Assembly (NCBI GenBank): GCA_023014335.1
Contig: JAECYW010000006.1
Span: forward strand, 558,001 to 622,000
Source of the DNA: Galerina marginata
Taxonomy: Eukaryota; Basidiomycota; Agaricomycetes; Agaricales; Galerinaceae
Direction of reading: 5' to 3'
Length of the DNA stretch: 64,000 nt
The notes below the pieces were generated by a model that was not told the origin of the DNA, ran no database searches, and saw only the letters and a program-made list of their open reading frames with translations. The translations under genes and the position numbers were made by a program. Each line of letters begins with the position of its first letter. Position 1 is the first letter of the stretch. Below, piece by piece: positions 1 to 11,881 of the stretch.

Positions 1-2620
1 GGTTGGAAGTGGAAGGGGCAGGAGGAAGGGCTTCAGTCTGGATTTAGATCCGGGAGCGGGTGCTCGTGCGGGTGTTGCTTCGAATTCGAACGCTGCGTCT
101 GCGTCTAGTTCAGGTTCTGCGCCTGTGGCCGGCGTCGTACCGTGGCTGAGGTCTTCGTTCAGCTGATCTCCACGTCGCCCTCGCAAGTCGTTCGGTTTAC
201 TTCGATTTGGTTTTCTTGGCTCATTCAGCCTGGGTTCACGATATCGACTAGCAGCTGTCTGGACTTTGTCATCGACATCGTCACTCTCGGTGTGCTCTGG
301 TCCTCCACCTCCATGGTTCAACTTCACGCCCTCGTCCATCTAATCCTCAAACTCAAACGTCAAGACCGGGTACTCTATTGGACCAGTGTTCTTTCCCGCG
401 TTAGCTTCAGCTTGCATTGGGCGTTTTCAAGCATTGCACCTCCCCTTCGGAATTCTATCATGTTTACGTTCGTCCTCGTCCCTTCTTCCTCGTTGTTCCC
501 ATCCATTCTCGTCGACATTGTCGTTACCATTACCATCGCCGTCATTACCATCATCTGCATCATCATCATCTGCATCATCATCATCTGCATCATCATCATC
601 TGCATCATCGTTATCTGCATCATCGTCATCATCTACATCTCGTCCTCGCTCCCGCCTACCTGCTACCAACATCGCGCCCGGATCTCAAATTTGAAGCTCA
701 AGAGACTTGAACACGGAACACTGACTATTTATCCCTCGGAGCGTCTTTAGTTTTATGAATTCGCACTCTTCCTTTCTTTTTTATTGTCTTTCTCTCTCCC
801 GTCTTCATTCATCGAACCATCGAACCATCGAATCCTCGAACCACGGATCACGGATAACTGCTGCAATTTTCTTTTTCTCATCGCCATTTTCTTTCTGCCT
901 ACATCTACAATCACATTTACCTTCCTCCGTTCCTAGTCATAGCCATCCCTCACGAACTTGACCTCGAACTCGAACTCGAACTCGAAGTACAAGAACCATT
1001 TTCCAAATGTTAAACCACTAGATTACGATAAACCTTACCCATTCCTAGTCTAATCTAGTCCGCTTCGTCGCTATCGAGTTGCTCGTTGCTTTTTTCTTTT
1101 CTCTAGCATGTATCAAATCAAACAATTATTCCATCAACATGATCCTCCTACTTTCGCGTCATTACTGTTCTACGTCTAAGATGCGAACTTGGGCTAGAAA
1201 TTCCGTGTTATTGACGGGCTCAAGTTCGACTATCTCCTCGAACTCGGAGTTCGCGATTTTCACTTGACTCACGCAGGCTGCGGGGAAGTATTTATGATCC
1301 AATTCTACGTGTTTCTCAGTGCTTCATTCTACGCTTGACAACATGACGAATACTTGATGCTCTGTCCTCGCTGAATATTTCAGGGCCAGTTTTACCTCAG
1401 GCATCATTTCAGTTTATTTGTCTTGGACTAAGTTTTGCTCGGTTCCTACGAAATCTCTGCAGACTCGACTTTCGGGATTTGGAAAATGTAACGCTTTCCG
1501 CAAATAAACGGGGCGTAGATTCACTTTAAATTCATGTGGTTGTTCAAGTGGAGGCGGTGGAACGGTTGGTAAACTTGGAGAATAACTTTCATCGGTTGAA
1601 GAAGCTATTGGCTAACGAGCAGGTAGATCAGAGGGAGGCGATCAGAAACGACGCCCAATAATGACTCCTTGGTAGAGACAGAGCTGATAAAGTTAGTTAT
1701 GGGTATTACGAATGCGTCATTCAATCAAACGATCAAGGTGACCCAATTGTTCGTTTTCTAAATCCTTTTCCTCTTAGCTACTTCGCGTATTGGTTGCAGT
1801 GGCGCAATGTTTCCGATGTACTATGCGTCCAAAATAATCCTAAATACTCATACTTACTAGAAAATCTACGTATCCGTAACTATGTACGATTAGTATGCGA
1901 TGCAGTAGCTGAGTACCGTAATATGTGGGTAAATAAGCTCTGACTGAATTAAATGCCGGTGCGTGGTTGGGCCGCCGACCACCACAATGACGAGCCGGTT
2001 TGGGACTCGTGCAGTACACTATCCTTGAGGTAAATGACTAAGTTGCATGGTCGACAAAATTATTATCAAATGTCATGGATGCCGTTTAAATGACCCAACA
2101 CTCAGGCCGATAGGTTCCTGCGTTGAATGGCAGAACAGAGAGAGAAAGAAACTACATAAAAGCACGACGAACAAAATTTGACCCAATGAATGAATCATCA
2201 CTGTATTGAACATGCATGTTCTTCATGCTGGCAAATCTTGCCTCATTTCTCTGGATAGGATATCAATTTCAACTCAATTGCCCTCGCGAAATCAATTGAT
2301 CAAGCTTTATCGGCGCTAGGAACTAGGATATTCCGAGTCGAAGGACTCGGAACTTGAAGGAGCACAGGGAGTACGAGAAAGTGTATCACTCGAAAATTAC
2401 AAGCGATAGTAACCAAGAGACCACTCGTAGTTTGCATCGCATCCTACGCGGTTCAAACGGAGAAGAAGGCGTGGTGTAGAGAGATTTGAGAGAGATGAAA
2501 TTTCATGAAAATCGATCACTCAGCTCAACTCGTGGCTGTGCGCTTTGTCATCGTCCTGAAACTTTTCGTTGACCCCGCTCCAGGACCTTGTCCCCCTTCG
2601 AACTAGCCTGCGTAGTCGGA
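1..2620. other. Repeat-like, CT-rich intergenic DNA with no credible gene
   Basis: Open frames of up to about 200 codons occur here, but they overlap on both strands, are dominated by Ser/His/Asp runs from simple repeats, and show no domain. The stretch 760-960 (runs of TCGAACCATCGAA, then CACGGATCAC) resembles the tail that follows the 2.4-kb repeat at about 11040-11110, so this may be an old, diverged relative. From 1300 to 2620 the DNA is unremarkable and probably holds the promoter of the kinase gene that starts at 2621. Confidence 0.5.
541..640. repeat. 15-bp minisatellite (TGCATCATCATCATC), about 4-5 copies
   Basis: TGC-led units recur at 556, 571, 586 and 601, then decay into CATCGTCATC variants. 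All frames stay open across it, giving poly-Asp-Ala, Ile-Cys or His-rich peptides. Those peptides are repeat artefacts and do not indicate genes. Confidence 0.85.
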
Positions 2621-3796
2621 ATGTCCAACTCTGATTCAATCGATGACGAATCGTACGACTCTGATGAATACCCAGAGCTAAACCCCAATTTTTCTGCCCT
2701 TCAAGCACGCATGTTCTCCACTCTTTCGTCTGAAATCCTATCTTGGAGGAGGATTGCTCGAGGACGTTACCATGAAATTTACCTTCTTCAAGGCTCTCCA
2801 GCTACCATTTACATTGCGCGATTCTCCCGTTTTGCTGAATTGCCTGCAAAGCTTCAGAGCGAAGTGGCGACGATGCGGTATGTTCGAACCCGCACTTCTA
2901 TTCCCGTTCCCGAGGTCTATCTACTCGACGTATCTCCAGAAAACGACGTTGGAATGCAGTTCATGATAATGGAACATATGCGTGGTCAACATCTGTATCG
3001 TATTTGGGACAATCTCAGCATCGAACACCAAAAAGCTGCACTCAGAGATATAGCAACTGTCCTTGCGCAGCTGGCTGGCTGCGAATTCGATTCCATTGGT
3101 TCACTGCAAGAGAACCTCACCGTTGGCCCACTAATACACTCAGTTGGAGTGGAAAAGGACGGGATAGACGCCATTCATATCTTCACGAAGGGCCCATTTG
3201 CATCGGCCAGGGACTACCTTGAATCATTCGTTGATGACGTTTCCACCCCTCCACCGCTCGAGTCTCTCATCTCAGACGTTAGACAGCTGATACATGTCTA
3301 TTTCGCGTCTCATGATCAGGATAGGTTCTTTCAACCCCCATTCCGTCTCGTCCACGCCGACTTCGATGCGCAGAACATGCTGTTCTCGACTCCCAATGCC
3401 GAAACAGGCGACCCACCCCGCCTCACTGCCATTCTCGATTGGGAATACGCTTATAGCGGACCGCTATACTTCCTGTACGACTACCCAATATTTATACAGG
3501 ATGTTGTTTGGTCGAAGAATCTGTACGGAAGGAACGCCATCTTACGACCGGCGTTCTGTCAGGCTCTAAGGGACCAGTTTGCGGAGGGCTCGAAGGCTCG
3601 GGAGGAGGCACGAACGGCGCTGCCTAGTGGGAAGTCCGCCCGTCTGAATAACTTTGCGAGGCTCTTTATGCAAGGCATAGAATGGGACTGGTTGATAATG
3701 GAAAACGCAGTGCGTGAGTACGTTAAAAATGAAAACGAGGGAACTGGTAAAGCATACACTGGACGGATAGATTGGACGCCTGATCCAGACATTTAA
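2621..3796 (+). CDS. APH/choline-kinase-fold phosphotransferase, single exon
   Basis: A 391-residue protein starting at the ATG at 2621; the frame opens 33 nt earlier, but only from a TTG. The protein-kinase-like APH fold is recognisable. It has a P-loop-like N-lobe with an invariant-Lys-like region (residues about 50-80), the Brenner-type catalytic motif HADFDAQNML (His-x-Asp, then Asn five residues on) near residue 245, and the metal-binding Asp in ILDWEYA about 25 residues later. In fungi such proteins are widespread APH family members whose substrates are mostly unknown; they are not proof of antibiotic resistance. No signal peptide or membrane segment is visible, so it is probably cytosolic. 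The acidic Ser/Asp-rich first 20 residues look disordered. The frame is intact. The family assignment is firm and the substrate is unknown. Confidence 0.85.
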   Translation: MSNSDSIDDESYDSDEYPELNPNFSALQARMFSTLSSEILSWRRIARGRYHEIYLLQGSPATIYIARFSRFAELPAKLQSEVATMRYVRTRTSIPVPEVYLLDVSPENDVGMQFMIMEHMRGQHLYRIWDNLSIEHQKAALRDIATVLAQLAGCEFDSIGSLQENLTVGPLIHSVGVEKDGIDAIHIFTKGPFASARDYLESFVDDVSTPPPLESLISDVRQLIHVYFASHDQDRFFQPPFRLVHADFDAQNMLFSTPNAETGDPPRLTAILDWEYAYSGPLYFLYDYPIFIQDVVWSKNLYGRNAILRPAFCQALRDQFAEGSKAREEARTALPSGKSARLNNFARLFMQGIEWDWLIMENAVREYVKNENEGTGKAYTGRIDWTPDPDI

Positions 3797-5247
3797 ATAG
3801 TCAGTACTTCAATATTATCCATCCTTATCAGCTGATGAAAATTCTATTGCCTGAATGCGCATGTTTATACCAAGAGGTGCGTCTCAAGGGCCGCTGAGTG
3901 TTAGTTTGGAGTTAGATTCGCGTTCTAGTGCTTGTAGCGCCCAACGAACCCGCCTCCAACATGCCTAGTCTTCCGGGAAGTGATACCGATTGTGCGACCG
4001 CGACGGGGAATGTGTGAGAAGGTATTGGAATGAAGACTATTTGTGGCTTGTAGCCAGTCCAGTATCCATAACATTGAACGGTAAATCGCCGCAGGAAGGG
4101 TTGAGAATGGGTTAGTGGGTGAAACGGGCACATAAGTAAGGCGACACACCTCGATGCTCACAGCGGGCGTGTTTCCGCCACCATTTCCCAATCTTCTCCT
4201 CCGTCTCGGCTAATGCACCTTCATCCTCGTTTTCAACGGCGATGGTCACGATCTTGGTGAGTTTGGTACATGATTGATCTGCATTAGACTGTCGGACCGG
4301 AACAAGGAACGTGTTTGCTCAAGGTCTCAATCGTGGGGTAAGAATGAGAAAGTGCTGTAAGCGGTACATAAGGTGAGAACGACAACAAGAAAGCAAGAAG
4401 ATGTGCATACTGACGCGCTTTAATGCCTCGAGAAAACGGCAGAAGTTCCGGCTTTGGCATCTGATGTGTAGGGAATAATGCACCTGTACCGGCGCTTGGG
4501 ACTGGGAAAATCCAATGCTTGCTACGAAGAACCTGTGCAGATCAGCGAGCACATTTACATCCATTAAGAGAAGGTTAGAGGGAGTAGCTTACCAGGACCT
4601 CTCCCGGCAAAGTCGTTCTGTGGGTGCGTATCTTCAATCTGGATGGGGCGAGATTGGGTTAGACCGCGAAAGTGAGGCGACTTACCTTGAAGCAGCCTCT
4701 TTTAATGCCAGCGCAATACCATCCCGCTCCTTCTTCTATTTCCTGATTCTGCGCCTTCATCATCACCCTCAACGGCAACAGTCAGGGGCTTTCTGCAAAT
4801 CTTGCCGAACCTTACGTGATTGACTGGGCTACTACTGGAGCAAGGACTGGGGAAGAACATTCATTTGGAGCTTTGATGATAGAATTGGAGAGAAAAGGCG
4901 ATTGTGATGCGAGAATAGCTAGCAAGATCGAAACTATCGTACACTTTGACAGTCGGCAAACTCCGCACCTTTCCGAAGTGGTAAAAGTACGCCTAATTCT
5001 TGCCTAATTCCTGAAGCGAAGGGCGGACGGCTCAAAGTCAAGTTATAGGCTGCAACGTCTCATTCGGAACTTTCCTGGCATATCGATAATTTCAAAATTT
5101 AAAACCGGGGGTTATGCTTAACAGTGAGCATAGAAGTCAAATTATCGGCAAATCTGGATGCCTACATTCCCTAGTTAGCTATCCTGTTCTGAAATTACTC
5201 TGGCGGGCCTGGGACACGTACTTCTGATGACTGGTTTATCTCCTCCG
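3797..5247. other. No intact gene; exon-like fragments on the minus strand
   Basis: The minus strand carries intron-like GT-AG pairs around 4610-4690 and short acidic coding-like pieces. The peptides TIAVENEDEGA (near 4230) and TVAVEGDDEGAE (near 4770) resemble each other, which suggests a degenerate repeated exon. I could not join them into an open reading frame, because the joins I tried meet stops. Treat the stretch as a possible pseudogene remnant. Confidence 0.3.
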
Positions 5248-7261
5248 CTATTTTTTTTCGTCGCCTTCTTCCTCTGGTGCTCGTAGAAAATCGAGGTCGA
5301 TAAGCTGGTCCGTAAGAAATGAAAGAACACCCCGGTCAGAAAGAGACTTATGAATCTCGCTTGTAATTTTAGGATATTCCCGAAGGCATGCCTTGCTTAT
5401 TTCCTTGCGTTGCCAGTGGGTAGCAATTCCAGTAAATGAAATTGATTTCACACCTAAATACCACAAAGTGAGAAAGGACGGGAATAGAAGAAAATGAACT
5501 GGATACCAAATGCTGTGCGGAGGATAGAGCTTCCAAATACAGCAGCGAAAATACCGCTTAGAAACGTCCACAGGCCACCGACAGTAGAAAATCCTTGTAG
5601 AACAGTTGTAGATCTATAATCTTGGACTATACGAACATAGCGTGGTCTGGGATTCTGGAATGTGCGAAATGTAGATACATTGGGTGAACGCGGAAGGACT
5701 GATAGTTGTGGATCAGGAAACACGTTCAGCATTCGCGCAATGAGAAATGTGTCATAAGTCTGACAGAAACAAATTTTTGTTCAGCATGAAGCAGATTTAT
5801 TTCGCAAGGTAATCACCTCAAAAAAACCAAAAACAGACCAAAAAGGGCTTTTCAAAACCTGGCGCAATTCCACGCTGTAACCGCCGATAAGGTTAGTCCC
5901 TGGAATCAAAGTGGTCGGGATTGTTTGTTCAACCACCCTGTTTGAATCATCGGTTAGGCCTATCATGAGCTGAAGGGAATCCGTTCCAGCGCTTGACGTG
6001 AGGTAGGTCGGGATATGAAGCATTGTAAAGTTTACGACAATGAGAATGTCTAGCGAGAAGGTGTTAAGGCGTTCGCAAATATCAAATAGCTGCGACTGCA
6101 CCTTCACCGAAATGTGGATCACACCGTACCGTGTTTCTCGCGATATTGCCATTTTCGGTCAGTATTCCTGAAGTATGGACACATGGGTTGAGCTGGGCGC
6201 CTTCTTTTATTCAACGAAAGTTAGTGAGGACTTCATTCTCTCATTAACCAGACAAACCAGAATCCTCTGGCCGTCCTGAAAGCCTTGAAACATTGACTGC
6301 GGCTTGGAAAGCTTTGTTGTCCCAAGTTACCGTTCCACTAATCAAGTAAGGTGGAGTGGTCTGAAAAAACAAGAAACAATTGTTAAGCAATGTGGACCTA
6401 TCAATTAAGAGTGCAATACCTACAAACACCACATTTGCTGACGGGCTAATCTCAGGCCAAGGTAATTCTGCAGAGCGCAACTCATTTATAGCAATAGAAG
6501 AACTTGCTAGCATGGGCTCTTGGATGATGAAGACAACGGAGGCGAGAGAAATTCCCAAGGCAACAATAACTGCAAGCAAACCCCTGGATGCCCTCGTAAC
6601 CAATGTCTCTCCCCTGAGCTTCATTGTTTTAATGATTAATTTTCCATATAATCTTCGCGCTCACTTTAATTGGGCTTTCAAAGATCGTCCGAACAAGACA
6701 TTCTGAGGCGTGGCACGTTTTTGTGCCATGGAATTCAAGGGGGCTGATCCTTGAACTTGAATGTGTCGAGTGCCACAAAATATTATGGACCCAACCCAGA
6801 GCAGGGCTTCAACGGCGAGGCAAACTAGTATAATCCAAGAGCAGCCTCCGTAGGTCCATGACTCGGCATATTGTTGCGGCCACCCGACTACAGGAATCAT
6901 TGTTGCGAGATCTGTTCCGGTACCTTTAGTAAGAGAATTCTCAATCGAATGAACAGACGACACTCAACGTGCAATTTCGTAAACTAGTAGAGGGAGATCA
7001 ACCAAAACATAGTGAAATTCTAGATATAGACAGCTAAATTCTGTGGTATGAGTATCCTATGACCACGACGATAATACGAGGCAGAACGTACCTAAGCAGA
7101 TGATGCATGGTAAGGAATATAAGTAATCCTGCCTGCAAATAGTCCTCATAATCTGGTAGATTGTCGTTCGAAAATACCCGGGGAAGGAACGCGAAAGAAA
7201 GGCAAGATAAGACGAGGATAAGTCGTAGAAGAATAATCTTTGCAGACTGAACAAATTTCAT
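5248..7261 (-). CDS. Multi-pass membrane protein of an unnamed Agaricomycete family, about 8 exons
   Basis: Starts at the ATG at 7261. Supported exons are 7261-7092, 7033-6969, 6923-6665, 6613-6424, 6360 to about 6250, about 6141-5817, 5759-5507 and 5453-5248. Phases agree at every junction except the fifth intron, whose donor and acceptor are uncertain. Exons 1-4 carry hydrophobic helices. The middle is a soluble, probably extracytoplasmic stretch. The C-terminal part has the signature IPGTNL, then DYR, then VGGLWTFLSGIFAAVFGSSIL as the last helix, and a charged tail ending EEEGDEKK. I recognise this GLWTFL pattern from uncharacterised Agaricomycete proteins, but no function is known to me. 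The upstream cassette at 7365-8015 duplicates exons 1-3 in length and phase and may belong to the same transcription unit. Confidence 0.75.
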
Positions 7262-7364
7262 TTGAACGGCTGACAAGTAGCAATGAGTTGACAGTGTCGA
7301 TACGTCTTCTCTGATATAACTGAACTGAACTTCAATTTCATTATAACTGGGAGATTTTACTCAC

Positions 7365-8015
7365 TTGAAACGCGCCTTTGACATGGACAGACCAAATAGA
7401 ATTTGGTGTGGTTTGAGATATTCCGCTGAGGCAATACTCGAGAACTCAAAGTATCCAGATGATACCATAAGGTGCCAAGTAAAATCGGTGATTGAGGACA
7501 ATAGCCGAAGGACAGCTTCAAGGACGAGGAAGATCAATTGGGTCCAGACGACCACTGTCTCAACCGTAATGATTTTTTCCGAGGTAAAGAATTTGGCTAA
7601 GACCAGATTTACAGGTTTTACTGAGCGGATATAAATGTCTAAAGCTATCGCTCAAGACATGAGGAAACAGACATGATACAGTGTGTTTTGTAACAACATA
7701 CCAGCGACTTCGAGCACAAGGAGGGCAAAGTCAACGAGTTCGTGTAAAAAACTCATCTTGAATGGCCTAGGAATATGAGAACGGCAGACTGACGATACAT
7801 AATTTACTTCAGACTCACATAAGGAGGTGATGACCGCACACGAACAGGGGCAATGCTAAAGATAAGAGCCAATCTTGAAGGCGAAGCTCAACGCCATAAA
7901 AGGGATCCAGTGAGCTCCTGTACCACAGGCTGGGAATATTGACGGACAAGCTACCGACACATAAAATTATCACAGCTCGGAGGAGATAGGCGTTAACTTG
8001 ACGGAATAACCGCAT
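7365..8015 (-). pseudogene. Second copy of the first three exons of the membrane gene (truncated duplicate or alternative 5-prime exons)
   Basis: Exons 8015-7819 (197 nt), 7766-7702 (65 nt) and 7638-7365 (274 nt) encode a start ATG, a helix beginning YLLRAVIILCVG, then GHHLLM, a VDFALLVLEVA segment, and an end HQILFGLSMSKARFK. Each matches its downstream partner (YLLR-like start, MHHLLR, VDLPLLVYEIA, QNVLFGRSLKAQLK). Intron phases are identical (2, 1, 2) and exon 2 is the same length. The third exon ends at a good donor (AA|GTGAGT), but no homologous exon 4 follows before the next ATG at 7261. Either this is a 5-prime-only tandem duplicate, and so a pseudogene, or it is an alternative promoter-exon set that splices to 6613 in frame. 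No stop codon or frameshift is seen inside it. Confidence 0.6.
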
Positions 8016-8448
8016 CTTCAACTCTCTCACTCTAGACGACTGGCAAGAGGTGCGCAAGTTTTCAGAACCATTCTTAAAGACAGGGTTTATATGTGGCTTG
8101 CACGGGACGCATCAGGTTCTGCGGATAAATAGCCGTGTCATAGGACAATTGGGACTACATTTGACGGCCCGGTATGCGACTTGTACTCGACATACTGACA
8201 GGTGCTTGTGGTACTTACCCCCTACGCCATCATATTGCGAGTTCGACTGACATGGGTACGTGAAGCTATTCTTGCCACAGTGCCAAGTAGGAACGCCCGG
8301 TGTCTCGGTTTCCCTGGTGATGTGTGGTCAGTAGACAGTACTAAATTTAATTTGTACAATGTCGAGATGGAAAATTCAACCGAGCACCAATTTTTGGTAA
8401 ACTTCTAGTAGGAAAATGGAGAGAAATCAGCACAATTTTGTGTTTAAA
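8016..8448. other. Intergenic, nothing recognised
   Basis: This is the upstream region of the exon cassette starting at 8015. Short open frames only, with no motif identified. Confidence 0.4.
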
Positions 8449-10888
8449 CCAACTAAGAACCTGGAACGAGTCACTGATGCTTAGGCCGGGACGGGAGAGG
8501 TTTTGGGGTTTGATTAGTATTCGAATTTGGGAAAATTTGTACCGGTGAGATCACTTTAAAACTCTGACTCAAAGTTACAATTCTGTATTTTATAAACACC
8601 TAATGTGCTTCTAGTCCCATAGACGCGTCCAAACAGATCCGGGCGCGACGGGAGGCGCGTTGGAGGCGCGTTGATGGCGCGACAATGTTGGTGGGAAAAA
8701 TAAATTGGTCATCGCCCCTTCCCAATGTGGACGGATAGACCGTGACCGCCGCCCGCCATCCCAGTCATCACAACCTCGCACCAACTCTCAACTCTGCTCA
8801 TGGGCCTTAGCGTCGTCAATACTGCCAGCTCAGCCGAGTTTACCGAGTCGTCATTCCATATTCCCGCTGAGGCCCCTGCCCGCGGCTTCGCAGCATAAGC
8901 ATCAGCCAACGTTGTGCTGGTGCCACTCGTCTGGTCAACACATACTGGGTCACGACCACCTCACGGTCCTGCCCATGGCTCAGTAGAAACGACACCTTTA
9001 CTCAAGCTCAAGCAAGAGCAATAACGGTATGTTTCTATTTAGTATGCATCAAGGACACGCTCTCTAACTTTGTCGGCAGTCGCGGCCAATCAATGTGGAG
9101 ACAGGTTTGTGTCAACACGACGCTCAAGCTGGTGCTAAAGCTCAAATTCTAGCTTAGCGGGCTGAAGACAATGACTGTGACGAACCGTTATCGAGCTTCC
9201 TCCTTGGCCCATCTCCGTTAGCCTCGATCTCAACGACTCGGACGCCGTCTTCCTCTCAAAGTCCAGCTCATATGAAAGCCAAGCTCAAACCGAACGCGAG
9301 CACGATGTCGAAGCCTAATTCTCTCCTATACCCACCTTTTCTTCTCGTTTTTCCCCCTCCACATCCAGCCTCTCCTCTTTCGCTGCTCCTCTAAACTTAA
9401 AGAGAGATCGAATATGTTACTCCCCTCATAGGTGCTCGACCTCGCACCCTCCTCCTGCCAGGCCCGATGGGCAGAATGCTATGGTCCTGGAAGCTGTGGT
9501 TCGTGTTGTCATCGCTCAAGTGAACTGGAGATCGTGTCTGAGGGTGGGCGAAGAACATGCGCCACGGGTACGCCGAGGGGGGCGAGGATCTGGAGTTTGG
9601 CAGCGAGCCCTACGACAATTTCAGATCTGGATCAGATGATAATTATCGCCATGGAGAAGGGGGTGTAAGAGGAGGAGGAGGGTGAGGAGACGAAGTTTCG
9701 CTCATCTCCCAGGGTGGATGTTGACTACGGTGTGGATCACGATATTACATCCTCCGACCCAATGATCGAGACCGTCATGAATGCTCTGGCTTCTACACCG
9801 TCGACCTCCTACGTTTCAGGCCTGATCATGGACCGCCAACTAGACATTGACGCGGGCGCAAGCGCGGTCGCACGCACACTGTCACCGTTAACGACGTTTG
9901 TCCTGTCCACTCTGAGCGCTGCTTCGACGCCATTTTTGACGCCTTATTATTCTCTTTCTAGGATCCTCCCCTCCACGACGTCGTCGACCTTAACTATATC
10001 GACCTCATCGGCTCCCTTTTCGTGCTTTTTCACATCAATCTCAGCCTTTTCGTTCCTTTTTATGTCCTCGCCCACGGATGTTCGTAACAGCGTAAAACGA
10101 GGACATGGATGCGAGCGGCGATTCGGAGAGAATACATCTATGGGAAACGGCATGGGCAGGGATCCGGATCGACGAAAACACAGCTGCGATGTTTGCGTCC
10201 AACTCTGCGCTCCTGGCGAATACAAACTGGAGTGCGAATATGATTCCGTGATTGATGTCCTTTTTTTTAGTTGATCTTTCACCGTTCGCCTGCGCTTGTG
10301 AATGGATTTTGGTGTCACTGGAGCTTTCGTTATTGCTAACTTTCTCGTTCTGCTCGCTTTTGGTCTAAGTTCATGTCTGTTCTGGTCTCATATCAGATAT
10401 TAGGGTCTACTCTGGTCGTAATTACCTTTGACTTGAATCCAGCGTTACGCGGAGGCGTCGCTCGGAATTTCATCGTATTTGCCGTCTTCGTCATTTCTTC
10501 TTCTATCTTCATCGTCATGGTTTGTTATCGTCGCCGTCGCGGTTATCGTCTGGTCGTTGACATTGCCTGCATCTACCACCATTTGGATTCCAAAGCAAGA
10601 ATATAATGGTCCTCTATTTTTTCTGCATCAACGTCGACTTCACCGTCATTCTCGGATCCCAATGAACGTTTTGCGTCGTCCTTGGCATCCCCTTTCTGCT
10701 AAATCATTCAATTATCGAACCACGTTCACTGGTTTAATCCAAACCGCCTTGCGTTACCACGCAGCTGCTTGCTGAATTTTTTAATGTTTTTCATGAGAAT
10801 AGGGTATACAAACCATACCATATCCTGAGCTGCCGCACACCCCTGGACCGGCGATTGGATTGCGGCGCTCACAAATGGAAAAGATATG
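8449..10888 (+). repeat. Long dispersed repeat, copy A1 (about 2.4 kb)
   Basis: Aligns by eye along its whole length with 14166-16521 in the same orientation. Shared landmarks are GAGTCACTGATG near the start, GGGACGGGAGAGGTTTTGG, a run of GCGCGTTGATGGCGCGACA near 8670, GCCCGCCATCCCAGTCATCA near 8750, and GTGCTCGACCT near 9430. The end is marked by CCGCACACCCC and GCGGCGCTCACAA near 10830-10875. Divergence is substantial, with substitutions and many small indels. No transposase, reverse transcriptase, terminal inverted repeat or target duplication could be seen. The open frames inside it, such as those at 9432-9668 and 9714-10274, are not conserved as frames between the copies and are not annotated as genes. 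Confidence 0.8.
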
Positions 10889-11881
10889 AGCACCTTGTCC
10901 TCGTTTCCGCCCCAATTCATCATCGGCATCGCATCAGATCATGTTGGTCGCTTTCAGCGCCATTCTCGAACTTTGCTTGGACGTTTGGTCTCACGAACCT
11001 GCACTTTCCTTTCTCTTTTACCTTCCCCTTCTCGTGCTCATCCGTCGAACCGTCGAACATTAAACACCACGGATCACTGCTCCATTTCCGTTCTCCGTCT
11101 TTTTTTCTTCATCCACTGCTTTTTTTCGCTCGCGGGGATCGATTTAGTATCGTTATTTTTTTATCGACAGAACCGACTCCTCATCGCCGCTGTTCCAAGT
11201 GTATGACGCCCACTCGGACTTGGAAATTTTACCCCCTTAAAGAGCTCAATCATCTATTCGGACTCGGATAACGGCTCTTGACTGGGCCGGCGGCTGCTAT
11301 GATCCCTTTCTTACTTTAACTTATTCTGAATTTATCCATTGCTTCAGGTCGTAAGTTGAAACTTGAAATTGTGCTAAAACAGTCGAAGTGCGTACGGGTT
11401 CACCTTGAAACTTGAGCCTTTGCCTCCGGTGGCTGCTTAAGTGGTAGTCTATCGTAGGTATTTATCTAAGGTTGTATTTTAAAGACCACGATTCTGGCCT
11501 CCTGAGCTCGCATGCGACGCCATAGTGCACTGCTCGTCATGTTGCCCGATTTTCTTCCTCTGCCTTTGACTGATAGGGTACGCGGACGCCTAAGGGAAGC
11601 GGGATTGGTTGGCATGAGATTGTATTTGAACTAGTACACCGAGGACGCTGGATATGTATATTTGTTATTTTACGGCGTACGCTGGGTGGAGTCTCGAGAA
11701 CTAGCGAGAGATAGGAACATCCACCAGTCCAGGATTCAGACATTGAAAGGTTATCGTGCCTGGACCATCTGGCTGAATTAGTATAACGGAGATTGGGTCA
11801 AAAGTAGATATAAACTCGACATTGGTATCAAAATAAGCAAGGTACTTGTAGACTGAAGTATTATGGTTCTGGTTATCCTAT
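10889..11881. other. Intergenic flank of repeat A1, nothing recognised
   Basis: CT-rich to about 11280, with TCGAACCGTCGAAC and CACGGATCAC resembling the text at 820-860. From 11300 to 11881 it is ordinary AT-richer DNA forming the 3-prime flank of the minus-strand gene that ends at 11882. Confidence 0.35.

Noticed and set aside
142..750. 202-codon open frame with overlapping frames on both strands
   Set aside because: It is kept open by the ATC/CAT minisatellite. Composition is extreme in every frame, no ATG start is evident, and no domain or splice support is seen.
2588..2620. N-terminal extension of the kinase gene
   Set aside because: It begins with TTG; the first ATG is at 2621 and the extension adds no conserved sequence.
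5436..5510. Apparent frameshift near the 3-prime end of the membrane gene
   Set aside because: A 53-nt intron (GTATCC...TTTAG, 5454-5506) restores the frame, and exon lengths then sum correctly.
9714..10318. 186- and 123-codon frames in repeat A1
   Set aside because: Frames are not preserved in copy A2, where indels shift them.
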